This document shows, one piece after another, positions 1 to 7,933 of a stretch of DNA of 9,847 nt. The first letter of the stretch is position 1; each line of letters begins with the position of its first letter. A program made the translations under genes and the position numbers. A model generated the notes under the pieces. It did not search any database. It had not been told where the DNA came from and saw nothing but the letters and a program-made list of their open reading frames with translations. Source of the DNA: Treponema sp. (GTDB lineage: Bacteria > Spirochaetota > Spirochaetia > Treponematales > Breznakiellaceae); assembly GCA_031290325.1 (NCBI GenBank), contig JAITNU010000120.1, forward strand, positions 1 through 9,847, written 5' to 3'.

Positions 1-26
1 CCTACTGTCCGATGTGTACCAACCAT
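1..26 (-). CDS. Possible start of a further operon gene, cut by the window edge
   Basis: An ATG at 26-24 opens a reading frame that reaches the window edge after eight codons (MVGTHRTV). It lies 45 nt downstream of the DUF58 stop codon on the same strand. In many genomes a MoxR-DUF58 pair is followed by a transglutaminase-like or von Willebrand A-domain gene, so a gene here would fit. The only purine-rich stretch upstream (AAGG) is about 14 nt away, which is too far for a good ribosome binding site. Too little is visible to name a product, and the real start may lie outside the window. Confidence 0.25.
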
Positions 27-71
27 TATTTACTGGCGGGCCTTATGCCACGCTTAGTGGGATGGCGGGCT

Positions 72-1283
72 TTAGAGCCGGATCCGCCGGGCATGAACCC
101 CTCCTTTCTGCCCGTAGATGCTGATACAGGTCTCGGCAGCGCTATCGAACTGCTCCCCTTGATACAGAAAAACAATATCCACCTGTTGATGAGCATCCCG
201 CTTCTTCAGGAAACGGTCTAGGGCAGTGGACTCGGAACCGGACCGGGGTAAGGCCAGAATCAGGATGCCCAGGTCTTCGGGAGACGGGGGAAACTCCTCC
301 GGGGCGCGAATGGAAAGCGCCGCAGGATAGGCCAGGGCCGCTGCCAGCTCCGCCTGGGTTCCTCCCTTCAGGTCCCCGCCGGTGTACCCAATGGTGATAT
401 CCATGTTCCGGTCCCTGTACTCCAGGGCCGCAGCCAGGGCGTTTTTGCAGAGCAGGTCTACGCCGTGCCTGCCCGCTTCCGTAGTATACAGGGCAGGATC
501 CCGCTGGGTATCAACCATGATGAGCAGCCGGGAATGGGGCGGTGGCTCCGGTTCCCCTTCCCGTACAAACAGGTCCCCTGCGTGGCCGTAGAGTTTCCAG
601 TTGATCCGCCGGGGATCATCCCCGGGAATATAGGGCCGGTGATCGATGAGGTTGTCGGTCCGCAGGTAGTTCACCGCCCGGCGCTGTTCGCTGCCCCCGG
701 ACCGGATGGTAACGGGAATGGCGGTTTCCGCTGCCTTCGGAACCCCTAAGAGCCGGGGGCTTTGGTCCTGGGGAATACGGAAGGCCCGCCTGAAAAGCCC
801 CAGGGCATCGAAGATCGCCACCTCATCAGCGCTACTGTAATAGGCCCCCCGTTCTGGTACGGCAAAGGAGCTTATGCCCTTGGTGAGAAAATCAGGATCG
901 AAGAGGTGGTGAATGAGCCGTCCGTCTTTGGTGAAGAGCCGCACCTCATAGCGAATAAGGATGCCCGGTAAGCGGAAGAACCTTTTCGATGCCCAGTCAG
1001 GGCCTGATGAACAGAAGAGCATTCCCTCGGTTCCAACGCTCACCTCTTTGGTTAGGATCCTCGTGGATAGGGAATGGGCCTTCTTGCGGTGTATCAGGGA
1101 AAGGACCTGAACCGCTGCAAAACAGTACACCAGCACTGCCAGCAAGACGGCGCCTATGAGGATGAGGGCAAGCTCGTTCCGTATGTACCCTGCGGCAAAG
1201 GCCAGGAGGGCGAGGAGGAGGATGAAGACCCCCATGCTTCGCATGAAGGGGTCAAACGGTTTTGATGCCATCGATTCGCGCAA
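72..1283 (-). CDS. DUF58 domain protein, membrane-anchored, partner of MoxR ATPase
   Basis: A 403-aa protein with two membrane segments near the N-terminus (about residues 16-33 and 39-62) and a long soluble part. The family signature is clear at residues 213-242: HRPYIPGDDPRRINWK, then an LFVRE block. A hydrophobic strand ending in an aspartate (LLIMVDTQ, 253-260) resembles the start of the von Willebrand A-like fold of DUF58 proteins. DUF58 proteins pair with MoxR ATPases and are linked to envelope or stress functions; their biochemistry is poorly defined. The frame overlaps the end of the MoxR gene. The first start is a TTG at 1283 with a GGGAG ribosome binding site (1291-1295) 7 nt upstream. 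An ATG at 1271 (MASKPF) is the alternative but lacks a well-placed site, so I favour TTG. Family assignment is secure; the substrate is unknown. Confidence 0.88.
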   Translation of the reverse strand: MRESMASKPFDPFMRSMGVFILLLALLAFAAGYIRNELALILIGAVLLAVLVYCFAAVQVLSLIHRKKAHSLSTRILTKEVSVGTEGMLFCSSGPDWASKRFFRLPGILIRYEVRLFTKDGRLIHHLFDPDFLTKGISSFAVPERGAYYSSADEVAIFDALGLFRRAFRIPQDQSPRLLGVPKAAETAIPVTIRSGGSEQRRAVNYLRTDNLIDHRPYIPGDDPRRINWKLYGHAGDLFVREGEPEPPPHSRLLIMVDTQRDPALYTTEAGRHGVDLLCKNALAAALEYRDRNMDITIGYTGGDLKGGTQAELAAALAYPAALSIRAPEEFPPSPEDLGILILALPRSGSESTALDRFLKKRDAHQQVDIVFLYQGEQFDSAAETCISIYGQKGGVHARRIRL

Positions 1284-2217
1284 GGCACAGCTCCCGAATG
1301 AGTGTCACTCCCTGGGTGCGGGGGTCCCGCAGCTTGAGGCGATGGGCCAGTACCGGGGCCACCAGGGCGGCGATATCCTCATCAGTCACAAAGGTTCTTC
1401 CCCGTACCAGGGCCATGGCTTTAACGGCATCCAAGAGGTGCAGTCCTGCGCGGGGAGAGGCCCCCAGGAGCAGGCCCCGGTGAATCCGGGTGTCCCTGAC
1501 TATATCGGCAATGGCTTCTTTCAGCGCCTGATGGCAGAAGGTTTCCGCCGCAGCCTGCTGGGCGGCGACAAAATCAGCTACTGACAGGACCGGTTCCAGG
1601 TGCTGCAGCCCGGTTTCCGCTGGATTATCCTCCAGAATGGAGAGTTCTGCTGCCCGGTCGGGGTATCCCAGGGAAAGACGCATCATGAAACGGTCAAGCT
1701 GGGCTGCCGGCAAGGGGAAAGTCCCCTCACTTTCAATGGGGTTTTCCGTGGCAATGACAAAAAATGGCGCCGGCGGGTAGTGGGTTGTTGAACCAATGGT
1801 AACCTGTCCTTCGGCCATGACTTCCAGCAGGGCTGACTGTACCTTTGGAGTGGTACGGTTGATTTCATCTGCCAAGACAATATTGGCCAGTACCGGACCG
1901 GGCACAAAGCGGAAGGAGCGGGTTTCAGGATCAAACACATCGACCCCGGTAATATCGTAGGGGAGTAGATCCGGGGTAAACTGGATACGCTTAAAAATGA
2001 GGGGACTGCCGTCTTCAGCGGCAATGAGCCGGGCAAAGGTCTTGGCCACAGTAGTCTTCCCCAGGCCTGGATTATCCTCAATAAGCACATGCCCCCCTGC
2101 GAGGATTGCCGCGGTGAGGATCTCCAGGAATTCCTGTTTCCCCCGTATTATTCGGGCGGCTCCATTGATAAGGGCTTCCGCCGCCTGTTCAGGTTTCATA
2201 GTAGGTAAGCATAGCAT
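1252..2217 (-). CDS. MoxR-family AAA+ ATPase
   Basis: A 321-aa ATPase with the full MoxR motif set: Walker A NPGLGKT (49-55), Walker B VLADEINR (114-121, acidic D117/E118), sensor 1 in IATENP (155-160, N159), the QLDRF arginine block (173-177) and a sensor 2-type GASPRAGLHLL (252-262, R256). MoxR proteins act as cytoplasmic chaperone-like ATPases that mature or activate partner proteins, usually encoded next door. Here the DUF58 gene overlaps the 3' end by 32 nt if its TTG start is used, which indicates translational coupling. The start is uncertain: the ATG at 2217 and the in-frame ATG at 2199 (MKPEQAAEA) both lack a ribosome binding site. The conserved part fits 2199 equally well, and a possible promoter just upstream (2219-2248) would favour it. 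All catalytic residues appear intact. Confidence 0.92.
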   Translation of the reverse strand: MLCLPTMKPEQAAEALINGAARIIRGKQEFLEILTAAILAGGHVLIEDNPGLGKTTVAKTFARLIAAEDGSPLIFKRIQFTPDLLPYDITGVDVFDPETRSFRFVPGPVLANIVLADEINRTTPKVQSALLEVMAEGQVTIGSTTHYPPAPFFVIATENPIESEGTFPLPAAQLDRFMMRLSLGYPDRAAELSILEDNPAETGLQHLEPVLSVADFVAAQQAAAETFCHQALKEAIADIVRDTRIHRGLLLGASPRAGLHLLDAVKAMALVRGRTFVTDEDIAALVAPVLAHRLKLRDPRTQGVTLIRELCLARIDGIKTV

Positions 2218-2218
2218 G

Positions 2219-2248
2219 ATAAAAAGGATGCGTATAGACTACTGTCAA
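2219..2248 (-). promoter_or_regulatory. Possible internal promoter for moxR-DUF58
   Basis: The short gap between the HD-protein gene and the MoxR gene holds a perfect TTGACA (2243-2248). An 18-nt spacer leads to TTTTAT (2219-2224), which matches four of six -10 positions. Transcription would begin near 2212, downstream of the first MoxR ATG (2217) and just upstream of the second (2199). It would let MoxR-DUF58 be expressed separately from the upstream genes. The weak -10 box makes this tentative. Confidence 0.3.
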
Positions 2249-2252
2249 AGGG

Positions 2253-2726
2253 TTATTTCGGTTTGTATACCCGGCGCCGCCATTTTTGCCTGAAGAGGGT
2301 TTCCTGTGCAGAGACAATCTTATCTGACAGACAGATGATCCAGCCCTCGGGGTACTGAGGCGGGTGGAGCAGGGTATAAGGCCACATGTGGGTGCGGATC
2401 AGGGAATACTCCTTGTCCGAAATGCCGAAAAACCGGCGGGCGTTTTCCGCCGCAGTAACAGGGTGGGTCCATCCGTGCAATGACCACATGTTTTCAGGTA
2501 CATGCCAGTCGTACAAAAAAAAGTCATGCAGCACCGCGGCACGGACCAGGCTTTCCAGGTCTACATTACGGAACAATTCCCCGATGGTAAAACTTAACGC
2601 TGCAACAGCAATGCTGTGTTCATAGACGGTAACGGTGCCGTGCTGTATAAATTGCTTACATTCGGCAAATTTTTCGCTCCCTGCAATCAGATTCACCGAT
2701 TTTTCAAAGAGCGTAGTATTTTTCAT
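2253..2726 (-). CDS. HD-domain protein, predicted metal-dependent phosphohydrolase
   Basis: A 157-aa soluble protein with the HD-superfamily metal ligands in order: H37 (VYEHSIAVA), the H67-D68 doublet (AAVLHDFFLYDW) and D135 (CLSDKIVS). Further conserved-looking histidines at H84, H88 (HGWTHPVT) and H113 (RTHMWP) suggest a full metal site. HD proteins hydrolyse phosphate esters, including nucleotides and cyclic nucleotides; the sequence does not show which substrate applies. The length is that of a minimal single HD domain without a sensory or GGDEF part. The ATG start overlaps the stop of the upstream membrane-protein gene as ATGA (2723-2726), which implies translational coupling. No separate ribosome binding site is visible. 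The C-terminus is strongly basic (WRRRVYKPK). The two products may work together, perhaps with the membrane protein placing the hydrolase at the membrane, but that is inference. Confidence 0.82.
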   Translation of the reverse strand: MKNTTLFEKSVNLIAGSEKFAECKQFIQHGTVTVYEHSIAVAALSFTIGELFRNVDLESLVRAAVLHDFFLYDWHVPENMWSLHGWTHPVTAAENARRFFGISDKEYSLIRTHMWPYTLLHPPQYPEGWIICLSDKIVSAQETLFRQKWRRRVYKPK

Positions 2727-3289
2727 AACAAACCGGAAGTTTTATTAGGTATGCCGGCGGCGTTGTTCCTGATGTGTTTTCTGAAAGTAAAAGCCACATC
2801 CATCACAAAGATCAGGACAAGAAAAACATCAGCCTTGACCAGGATGCCGGTGTCCAGAAAAAGCATGAGCCGTTTAGCTATTTCCCAGTAAAAATACACC
2901 AGCCCCAGGGTTGCGAGGCCAAAAAAAAGGGATGTGGTCAAGGCAACGCGCTTTTTAAAATTACACCAATATGTGAAAGGATAGGTATCGTAATCCCAGC
3001 CCTTGGTATTGAATAGCTTTTCCAAAAGCAGCGCCGCAAGGTACTCTACGACGGTACAGAGTACGGTGCCCACCACAAAAACCAGCAAGGGCCGGGTCTT
3101 GAGCATTTCCGCTGCCCCATACACCACAAAGGCGCCCACACCATGCACCGGTACCCAGGGCCCTTTGAAAAAGCCCTTGCTCACGAACCTTTTGCGTACC
3201 GAGGATTCCATAATGGTTTCACCTATCCAGCCGGAAAAGGCAAAAAAGAAAAAGGCAAAAACAAGCTGTTCCGGCCCCATATCAAACAT
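2723..3289 (-). CDS. Five-helix membrane protein, putative ABC-transporter type IV (CmpB-like) family
   Basis: A 188-aa integral membrane protein with about five hydrophobic segments (roughly residues 7-24, 46-62, 67-90, 115-137, 152-168). The conserved blocks match the family annotated as putative ABC-transporter type IV (PF06541): FSGWIGE (18-24), SKGFFKGPWVPVHGVGA (37-53), EYLAALLLEKLF (82-93) and GWDYDTYPF (97-105). The transporter label is weakly founded, and no ATP-binding partner is encoded here. The start ATG (3289) lies inside the end of the giant activase gene, an 8-nt overlap, with an AAGGA site (3298-3302) 8 nt upstream. The frame then overlaps the HD gene by 4 nt, so the three are probably co-translated. 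A second in-frame ATG at 3280 is less well placed. Confidence 0.82.
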   Translation of the reverse strand: MFDMGPEQLVFAFFFFAFSGWIGETIMESSVRKRFVSKGFFKGPWVPVHGVGAFVVYGAAEMLKTRPLLVFVVGTVLCTVVEYLAALLLEKLFNTKGWDYDTYPFTYWCNFKKRVALTTSLFFGLATLGLVYFYWEIAKRLMLFLDTGILVKADVFLVLIFVMDVAFTFRKHIRNNAAGIPNKTSGLL

Positions 3290-6200
3290 AGGTTAATTCC
3301 TTGTCCTGTGGCACCGTTTCACTAACCTGCGTACCGGTGACTGCGCTTGGGTTATCAGGGAAATAGCGGGCGTTCATGATCAGCATCTGCAGGCGGTTTT
3401 CGATATTCGCGAAGCTGGTGTCAGGGTCATAGTCCAGGGGCAGGATCTGTATGCCAGGGTACTCCTCTTTGATGCGTTTGATGACACCCCGTCCACAGAC
3501 ATGGTTGGGAAGACATCCGAAGGGCTGCAGAATAATGAAGGAGCGTACCCCCGTTGCGGCGTGGTGCAATATATCCCCAACCATCAAAAAGCCCTCTCCT
3601 GACTGGATGCTGTGGTGGATGATGGGATCACTTATTTTGGCCATCTGGGGCAGACGCAGGCACGGCTCGTAGAGGGGGTGCTGTTTTGCAACATGTTCCA
3701 TGATGCTGATGGTTATATCAAAATAGTAGTCGCCGCAAAACGCATACAGGGTATCCATCAGGGAATGGCGCACATGGAAGTCTTTGATTTTAGAAACGGT
3801 GTGCAGCAGCATCAGGTTGCGGTATATGTCGTACATACGCGGCAGTGCTACTTCCATGTTGTTTTTTTCCAGGTATTCTTCAATATAAAAATTGGAACCT
3901 GGATGAAACGTTAAAAAGTATTCGCCGGTGATAAAAACCAGAGGTTTGCGGTTTGTTCTATCGTAACGCACCGCACAGAGTGCGCTCATGGCTTTCTTGT
4001 ATGCACCGTAGGCACCTGGAAAATCGCCGTGCTGCATTCCCTCGGTAATCGAATCAATGCTTTCATTATAGACCCGGTCTGTTTCACCCTTGGTAAGCTC
4101 GTAGGGGCGGATCTTGTGGCGCAGGTCGTCCAGAATATCAGCCATCACCAGGCACCACACCGAGCGGGCATAGGAGAGTTTGCTGAAGCGGAAGCCTGGA
4201 TGCAGCTTTTTGGTATCCGCAAAATCACTGGTCAGAATAGGTACGTTGGGATAGCCCGCCTCATCCAGGGCTTTGCGGGTCAGGACCATGTAGTTGGTGA
4301 GCCGGCAGTCGCACTGGGTTTTGCCTGCACTCACAATCACCTGCTCCGGGTCGTAGCGCCCGCTTTTCAAGGCCGCCAGGGCCTCACCGATTATCATCTG
4401 TGCGGGAAAACAACTGTCGTTATGCACATACTTTTTACCCAGCAGCATCGCGTCCCTGCCGCCCAGGGCAAGACTCTCTGCCCTCACGCCGTCTCTGCGA
4501 AGGGTAGCGGTCATGATCTTACAAAAGGCAGGGCTTACATTCGGCGCCAGCACAATTTTAGTTTTCCGGTGGGCCTTGGTGAATTTTACCGGGTAGGGAT
4601 CGCCCTGGGCCTTGACCTTCAGTACGCCTCCGTCCCGTTCGCGTCGGGCGCTAACCGTCTCGATAAAGGAACGCACCCGGATCCGCAGCGGCCCGGCCAC
4701 GTCACTTTCGTCCAGTTTGAGGATCAACGGTGATTTCCCTGCAATTTCCTCCAGGAGCCGCGTTACTTCGTCGGTGTACAGGGCGTCATGGCCGCAGCCA
4801 AAGCTGAAAATCTCCACATATTCCAGGGCCGGATGCTGCGCCGTGATAATGGCCCCGGCAAGGAGGCGTGCGTGGTTGCTGTTGGTGATGTCCACCCTGG
4901 TTTTGGAAAGGTCCACATCCTGCACTCCCGGAAGGGAATCTACGGTGAGTACCGGAATGTTCACGCTGGTAAAATAGGAAGATAAGCGGTGATTGACCAG
5001 TTCATCATACTGATAATGCCTGCCTGCAATGACCACTGCAAATTTCCCCTCTTTTTCTACCTGGGACATGATGGCCCTGCCCCGGCTGACCATCTGATCG
5101 TTGAAGGAGGCCAGGACCTGGTCCCCCTGGGCAATGGCCTTCCGGGTGGTGTTCTCTGGAATGTTAAAAGTCTCCCGCATGTAGCGGCAGAGCTGATAAT
5201 CCCGGTCCCGCTGTTTGAACCAGTGAAAAATCGGCGTGTCCAGGGGCGTGTTCCAGCGGCGCTCAGGGTCGTCGGAATACTTCACCACCAGGGGGTAGCC
5301 CTTCAGCACCGGGCAGGTGTAGGTGCTCAGGGGTTCGGGGTTTTCCGAAGGCAGATGGCTGAAGATGGGCAGGAAAATGCGGTCAACCCCTCGTTCTACC
5401 AAATCCTGGATGTGGCCGTGTACCAGTTTTGCCGGAAAGCATACCGTGTCAGAGGCCACAAATTGGAGACCCTTTTCAAAAAGCTCCCGTGAACTGGAAC
5501 GGGACGTTTTGGTCTTAAACCCCAGGGCATGAAAAAAGGTGGTGTAAAAGGGCATGGTGCGCCAGAAGTCCAGGGCCCGTGGCAGTCCTATCGTACATTT
5601 TTGATCAGCCCAGAGCGGGGTAAAAGGATAATCCTTAAAAAGGAGGGTTTCTCGAACCTTGATGAGGTCAGGCACCGCTTCCATACGGGAGGTGATTTGT
5701 TTCAGCTCTTCCCGCAATGCCGGGTCCGCCAGGCTGCCCAGGATTTCGCCCCGTTCACAGCGGTTACCGGTGATCCAGGTGGTACCATTGGAAAAGGTGA
5801 CCAAAGTGCGGTTGCAGTTATTGGTGCAGAAGGTACATTTTACGTTTGATTCCTGGGTGTACTCAAAGTCTTCCAGGGTTTCAAACCCAATAAAGCGGGA
5901 CCGGTCAGTGGAACCGTGGGGGGATGTGTAGCCCTTTTCGTGGATATACTTTTTGGCCAGCAGTGCTATGCCTATGGCTCCCATCTCGCCAGGGTAGGGC
6001 GCCCGCACCACGGGCCTATTCAGGTATTGTTCCAGAGCGCGCAGGACCGCGTCGTTTTTGAAAGTACCGCCCTGGACCATAATCTTGCTGCCCAGGCCGG
6101 AAAAGTTTGATATCCGCACCACCTTGGTAAACACGTTTTCGATGATGGAGCGGCAGAGGCCTGCCATGAGATCGTCCGCTTGTTTCCCGTTTTTTTGCTC

Positions 6201-7754
6201 GGTAATGATAGTACTGTTCATAAAAACCGTGCAGCGGCTCCCCAGTTCCGCCGGGTTTTTAGCGTTAAAAGCAGCCTGGGCGATGTTGTGCACCGGAATG
6301 TTCAGGGTTGCGGCGAAATTTTCCAGAAAGGAGCCGCAGCCAGAGGAGCAGGCTTCATTCAGGGTGATGTTGGTCACAATACCGTGGCTGATAGTGATGG
6401 CCTTCATGTCCTGGCCGCCTATGTCCAGGATAAAGCTCACGTCTTGCAGGTATTTTTGTGCTGCTGCCGCATGGGCCACGGTTTCCACGGTGTGGTAATC
6501 GGCGCCAAGAGCCTTGTCAAACAGCAGTTCCCCGTAGCCCGTGGTACCCAGGGCGAGGATTTCCAATCCGATTCCTTCGTTATCATATTTTTTCTTCAAA
6601 TCCAGCAAGCCCTGCTTTATCACCAGCAGCGGCTCACCCTGGTTGTTTGAATAGAAGGTATCCACCAGGTTTTCATCCTCGTCCAGGAGCACGAATTTGG
6701 TGGTGGTAGAACCGGCGTCTATCCCCATATATACCCTGAACACATCCCCCGGTTTGGCGCCATGACAAGGCGGATCCGGCAGCCTGTGGCGGGCCTTAAA
6801 TTCGGCCCGTTCAGCAGGAGTGACAAAATACCGCCTCACCTTTGAGGTCTGGGCGTTTTCCAGGGTTTCCTGGAACTGCAAAAGGGAGGTAATGGCCTCA
6901 TGCAGCCTGAAAGGGCCTTGTTCTGTATCCCCGCTCTGGGCAAACATCTCGTCCACCGAAAGGGCCGCACCATAGGCAATCAGGGTTTCGGGGTTTTCCG
7001 GGCGGATGATATCCGCTTCTTTCAGGTTGAGCCGCTCGGCAAAGACCCTAATCAAGGTCGGGTTAAAGGTCAGGGGCCCGCCTTCAAAGATAATAGGGGG
7101 CTTGAGCTCCAGCCCCTGGGCTAGGCCGCCTATGGTTTGCTTTGCAATGGCATGAAAGGAGGAAAGGGCAATGTCCCGCCGAAGCCCGCCCTGATTCAGG
7201 AGGGGCTGGATGTCGGTCTTGGCAAAGACCCCGCAGCGGCCCGAAATATCATAGATCGCAGTACCCTGGGCAGCCAGGGCCTCAAATTCCTCCACTGGCG
7301 TGCGGAGCAGGGCGGCAACCTCGTCAATAAAGGCGCCGGTACCTCCTGCACAGCTTCCGTTCATACGCATATCCGAGGCCACCAGGCGGCCCGATCCTTC
7401 ATCATAGTAAAAAAAGGCGATTTTTGCATCCTGGCCACCCAGCTCTATGGCAACCCGCGCCTGGGGGTAAAAGGTCCGCACCGCAATGGCATTGGCCACC
7501 ACTTCCTGGATAAAGTGGGCGTTTATGGCGCTGGCTATGGGCTTGCCCCCGGAACCGCAGACAGCGGCCTCAAACACCGCGCCGGGAAACCGGGCAAAAA
7601 CCTCAGACAAGAGGTCACAAACCGTTTCTGCCTGGTATGCGTTGTGCCTTTGGTAGCGAGAAAAAAGTAGCTTTTTGTGTTCTGTCTCCATCACGACGAT
7701 TTTGACCGTGGTGGAACCGACGTCAATTCCAAGTCTTAGAGATACATCATTCAT
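3282..7754 (-). CDS. Giant fused 2-hydroxyacyl-CoA dehydratase activase / DUF2229 protein
   Basis: A 1490-aa cytoplasmic protein of the BcrAD/BadFG ATPase family fused to dehydratase-like modules. Domain 1 (about 6-272) and domain 2 (about 341-603) are both activase ATPases. Phosphate-1 loops are GIDVGSTTVK (9-18) and GIDAGSTTTK (344-353). Phosphate-2 loops are ELGGQDAK (104-111) and DIGGQDMK (444-451). Adenosine loops lie at 223-230 and 559-565. Each domain keeps both cysteines that hold the bridging [4Fe-4S] cluster in known activase dimers: C135/C174 and C469/C508, 39 residues apart in each. A CxxCxxxC motif (C640, C643, C647) with C666 follows. Then come two units related to PF09989 (DUF2229) and dehydratase subunits, with DTVCFP (C772), FGCGHD (C987), NDSCFP (C1115), QCDC (C1148/C1150) and PFGCLP (C1414). 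Known activases use ATP to push an electron to below the usual ferredoxin potential, onto a dehydratase or double-cubane protein. The substrate here is unknown. The ATG lacks a strong ribosome binding site. Confidence 0.9.
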   Translation of the reverse strand: MNDVSLRLGIDVGSTTVKIVVMETEHKKLLFSRYQRHNAYQAETVCDLLSEVFARFPGAVFEAAVCGSGGKPIASAINAHFIQEVVANAIAVRTFYPQARVAIELGGQDAKIAFFYYDEGSGRLVASDMRMNGSCAGGTGAFIDEVAALLRTPVEEFEALAAQGTAIYDISGRCGVFAKTDIQPLLNQGGLRRDIALSSFHAIAKQTIGGLAQGLELKPPIIFEGGPLTFNPTLIRVFAERLNLKEADIIRPENPETLIAYGAALSVDEMFAQSGDTEQGPFRLHEAITSLLQFQETLENAQTSKVRRYFVTPAERAEFKARHRLPDPPCHGAKPGDVFRVYMGIDAGSTTTKFVLLDEDENLVDTFYSNNQGEPLLVIKQGLLDLKKKYDNEGIGLEILALGTTGYGELLFDKALGADYHTVETVAHAAAAQKYLQDVSFILDIGGQDMKAITISHGIVTNITLNEACSSGCGSFLENFAATLNIPVHNIAQAAFNAKNPAELGSRCTVFMNSTIITEQKNGKQADDLMAGLCRSIIENVFTKVVRISNFSGLGSKIMVQGGTFKNDAVLRALEQYLNRPVVRAPYPGEMGAIGIALLAKKYIHEKGYTSPHGSTDRSRFIGFETLEDFEYTQESNVKCTFCTNNCNRTLVTFSNGTTWITGNRCERGEILGSLADPALREELKQITSRMEAVPDLIKVRETLLFKDYPFTPLWADQKCTIGLPRALDFWRTMPFYTTFFHALGFKTKTSRSSSRELFEKGLQFVASDTVCFPAKLVHGHIQDLVERGVDRIFLPIFSHLPSENPEPLSTYTCPVLKGYPLVVKYSDDPERRWNTPLDTPIFHWFKQRDRDYQLCRYMRETFNIPENTTRKAIAQGDQVLASFNDQMVSRGRAIMSQVEKEGKFAVVIAGRHYQYDELVNHRLSSYFTSVNIPVLTVDSLPGVQDVDLSKTRVDITNSNHARLLAGAIITAQHPALEYVEIFSFGCGHDALYTDEVTRLLEEIAGKSPLILKLDESDVAGPLRIRVRSFIETVSARRERDGGVLKVKAQGDPYPVKFTKAHRKTKIVLAPNVSPAFCKIMTATLRRDGVRAESLALGGRDAMLLGKKYVHNDSCFPAQMIIGEALAALKSGRYDPEQVIVSAGKTQCDCRLTNYMVLTRKALDEAGYPNVPILTSDFADTKKLHPGFRFSKLSYARSVWCLVMADILDDLRHKIRPYELTKGETDRVYNESIDSITEGMQHGDFPGAYGAYKKAMSALCAVRYDRTNRKPLVFITGEYFLTFHPGSNFYIEEYLEKNNMEVALPRMYDIYRNLMLLHTVSKIKDFHVRHSLMDTLYAFCGDYYFDITISIMEHVAKQHPLYEPCLRLPQMAKISDPIIHHSIQSGEGFLMVGDILHHAATGVRSFIILQPFGCLPNHVCGRGVIKRIKEEYPGIQILPLDYDPDTSFANIENRLQMLIMNARYFPDNPSAVTGTQVSETVPQDKELTYV

Positions 7755-7795
7755 AAACGGCTAAACTAACTCTTTGTTGAAGAATCATACAAGGT

Positions 7796-7824
7796 ATAAT
7801 AAACAAGTTGACTACAAAAGTCAA
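7796..7824 (-). promoter_or_regulatory. Promoter of the giant activase operon
   Basis: On the minus strand TTGACT (7819-7824) is followed by exactly 17 nt and then TATTAT (7796-7801), a near-consensus sigma-70 promoter. Transcription should begin near 7789, giving a leader of roughly 35 nt before the activase ATG. The spacing and match make it the main promoter candidate for the activase, CmpB-like and HD genes, and possibly for MoxR-DUF58. Confidence 0.72.
7808..7824. promoter_or_regulatory. Dyad overlapping the activase -35 box, candidate operator
   Basis: A perfect inverted repeat, TTGACT-ACAAA-AGTCAA, with 6-bp arms and a 5-nt centre. One arm is the -35 box of the activase promoter and the other lies in its spacer. 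A regulator bound here would block RNA polymerase. The 17-bp size suits a small dimeric repressor. The overlap could be chance, because AT-rich promoters often contain short dyads. Confidence 0.4.
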
Positions 7825-7904
7825 GGGAGGGCAAATTTTTGTAAGGTAACGCAGAAGCATCCGCTCTGGTTTCGCTTCAGAATTTGAAAAATTTTATTTC
7901 CCCC

Positions 7905-7933
7905 TTGACACTTTTGCGTATATTCGCTAAACT
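7905..7933 (+). promoter_or_regulatory. Plus-strand promoter candidate facing the lipoprotein and LuxR genes
   Basis: A perfect TTGACA (7905-7910), a 17-nt spacer and TAAACT (7928-7933, four of six matches). No convincing plus-strand gene follows, so a transcript from about 7940 would run antisense through the small lipoprotein gene (7947-8105) and into the LuxR-type gene. The -10 box is mediocre, and the element may have no activity. Confidence 0.35.

Noticed and set aside
1683..2090. Minus-strand 135-codon frame overlapping the MoxR gene
   Set aside because: It is an alternative frame of the same strand as MoxR, which has all AAA+ motifs intact. The alternative translation has no motif.
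4029..4733. Plus-strand open frame of 234 codons inside the giant activase gene
   Set aside because: It lies wholly antisense to a gene whose protein motifs are unambiguous, and its translation shows no recognisable domain. Long antisense frames are expected in a GC-balanced gene of this size. The same applies to the frames at 4989-5492, 6180-6650 and 7137-7670.
7854..7878. Inverted repeat GAAGC...GCTTC between the lipoprotein gene and the activase promoter
   Set aside because: The arms are only 5 bp with a 15-nt loop, and no T-run follows on the minus strand, so it is not a convincing terminator or riboswitch.
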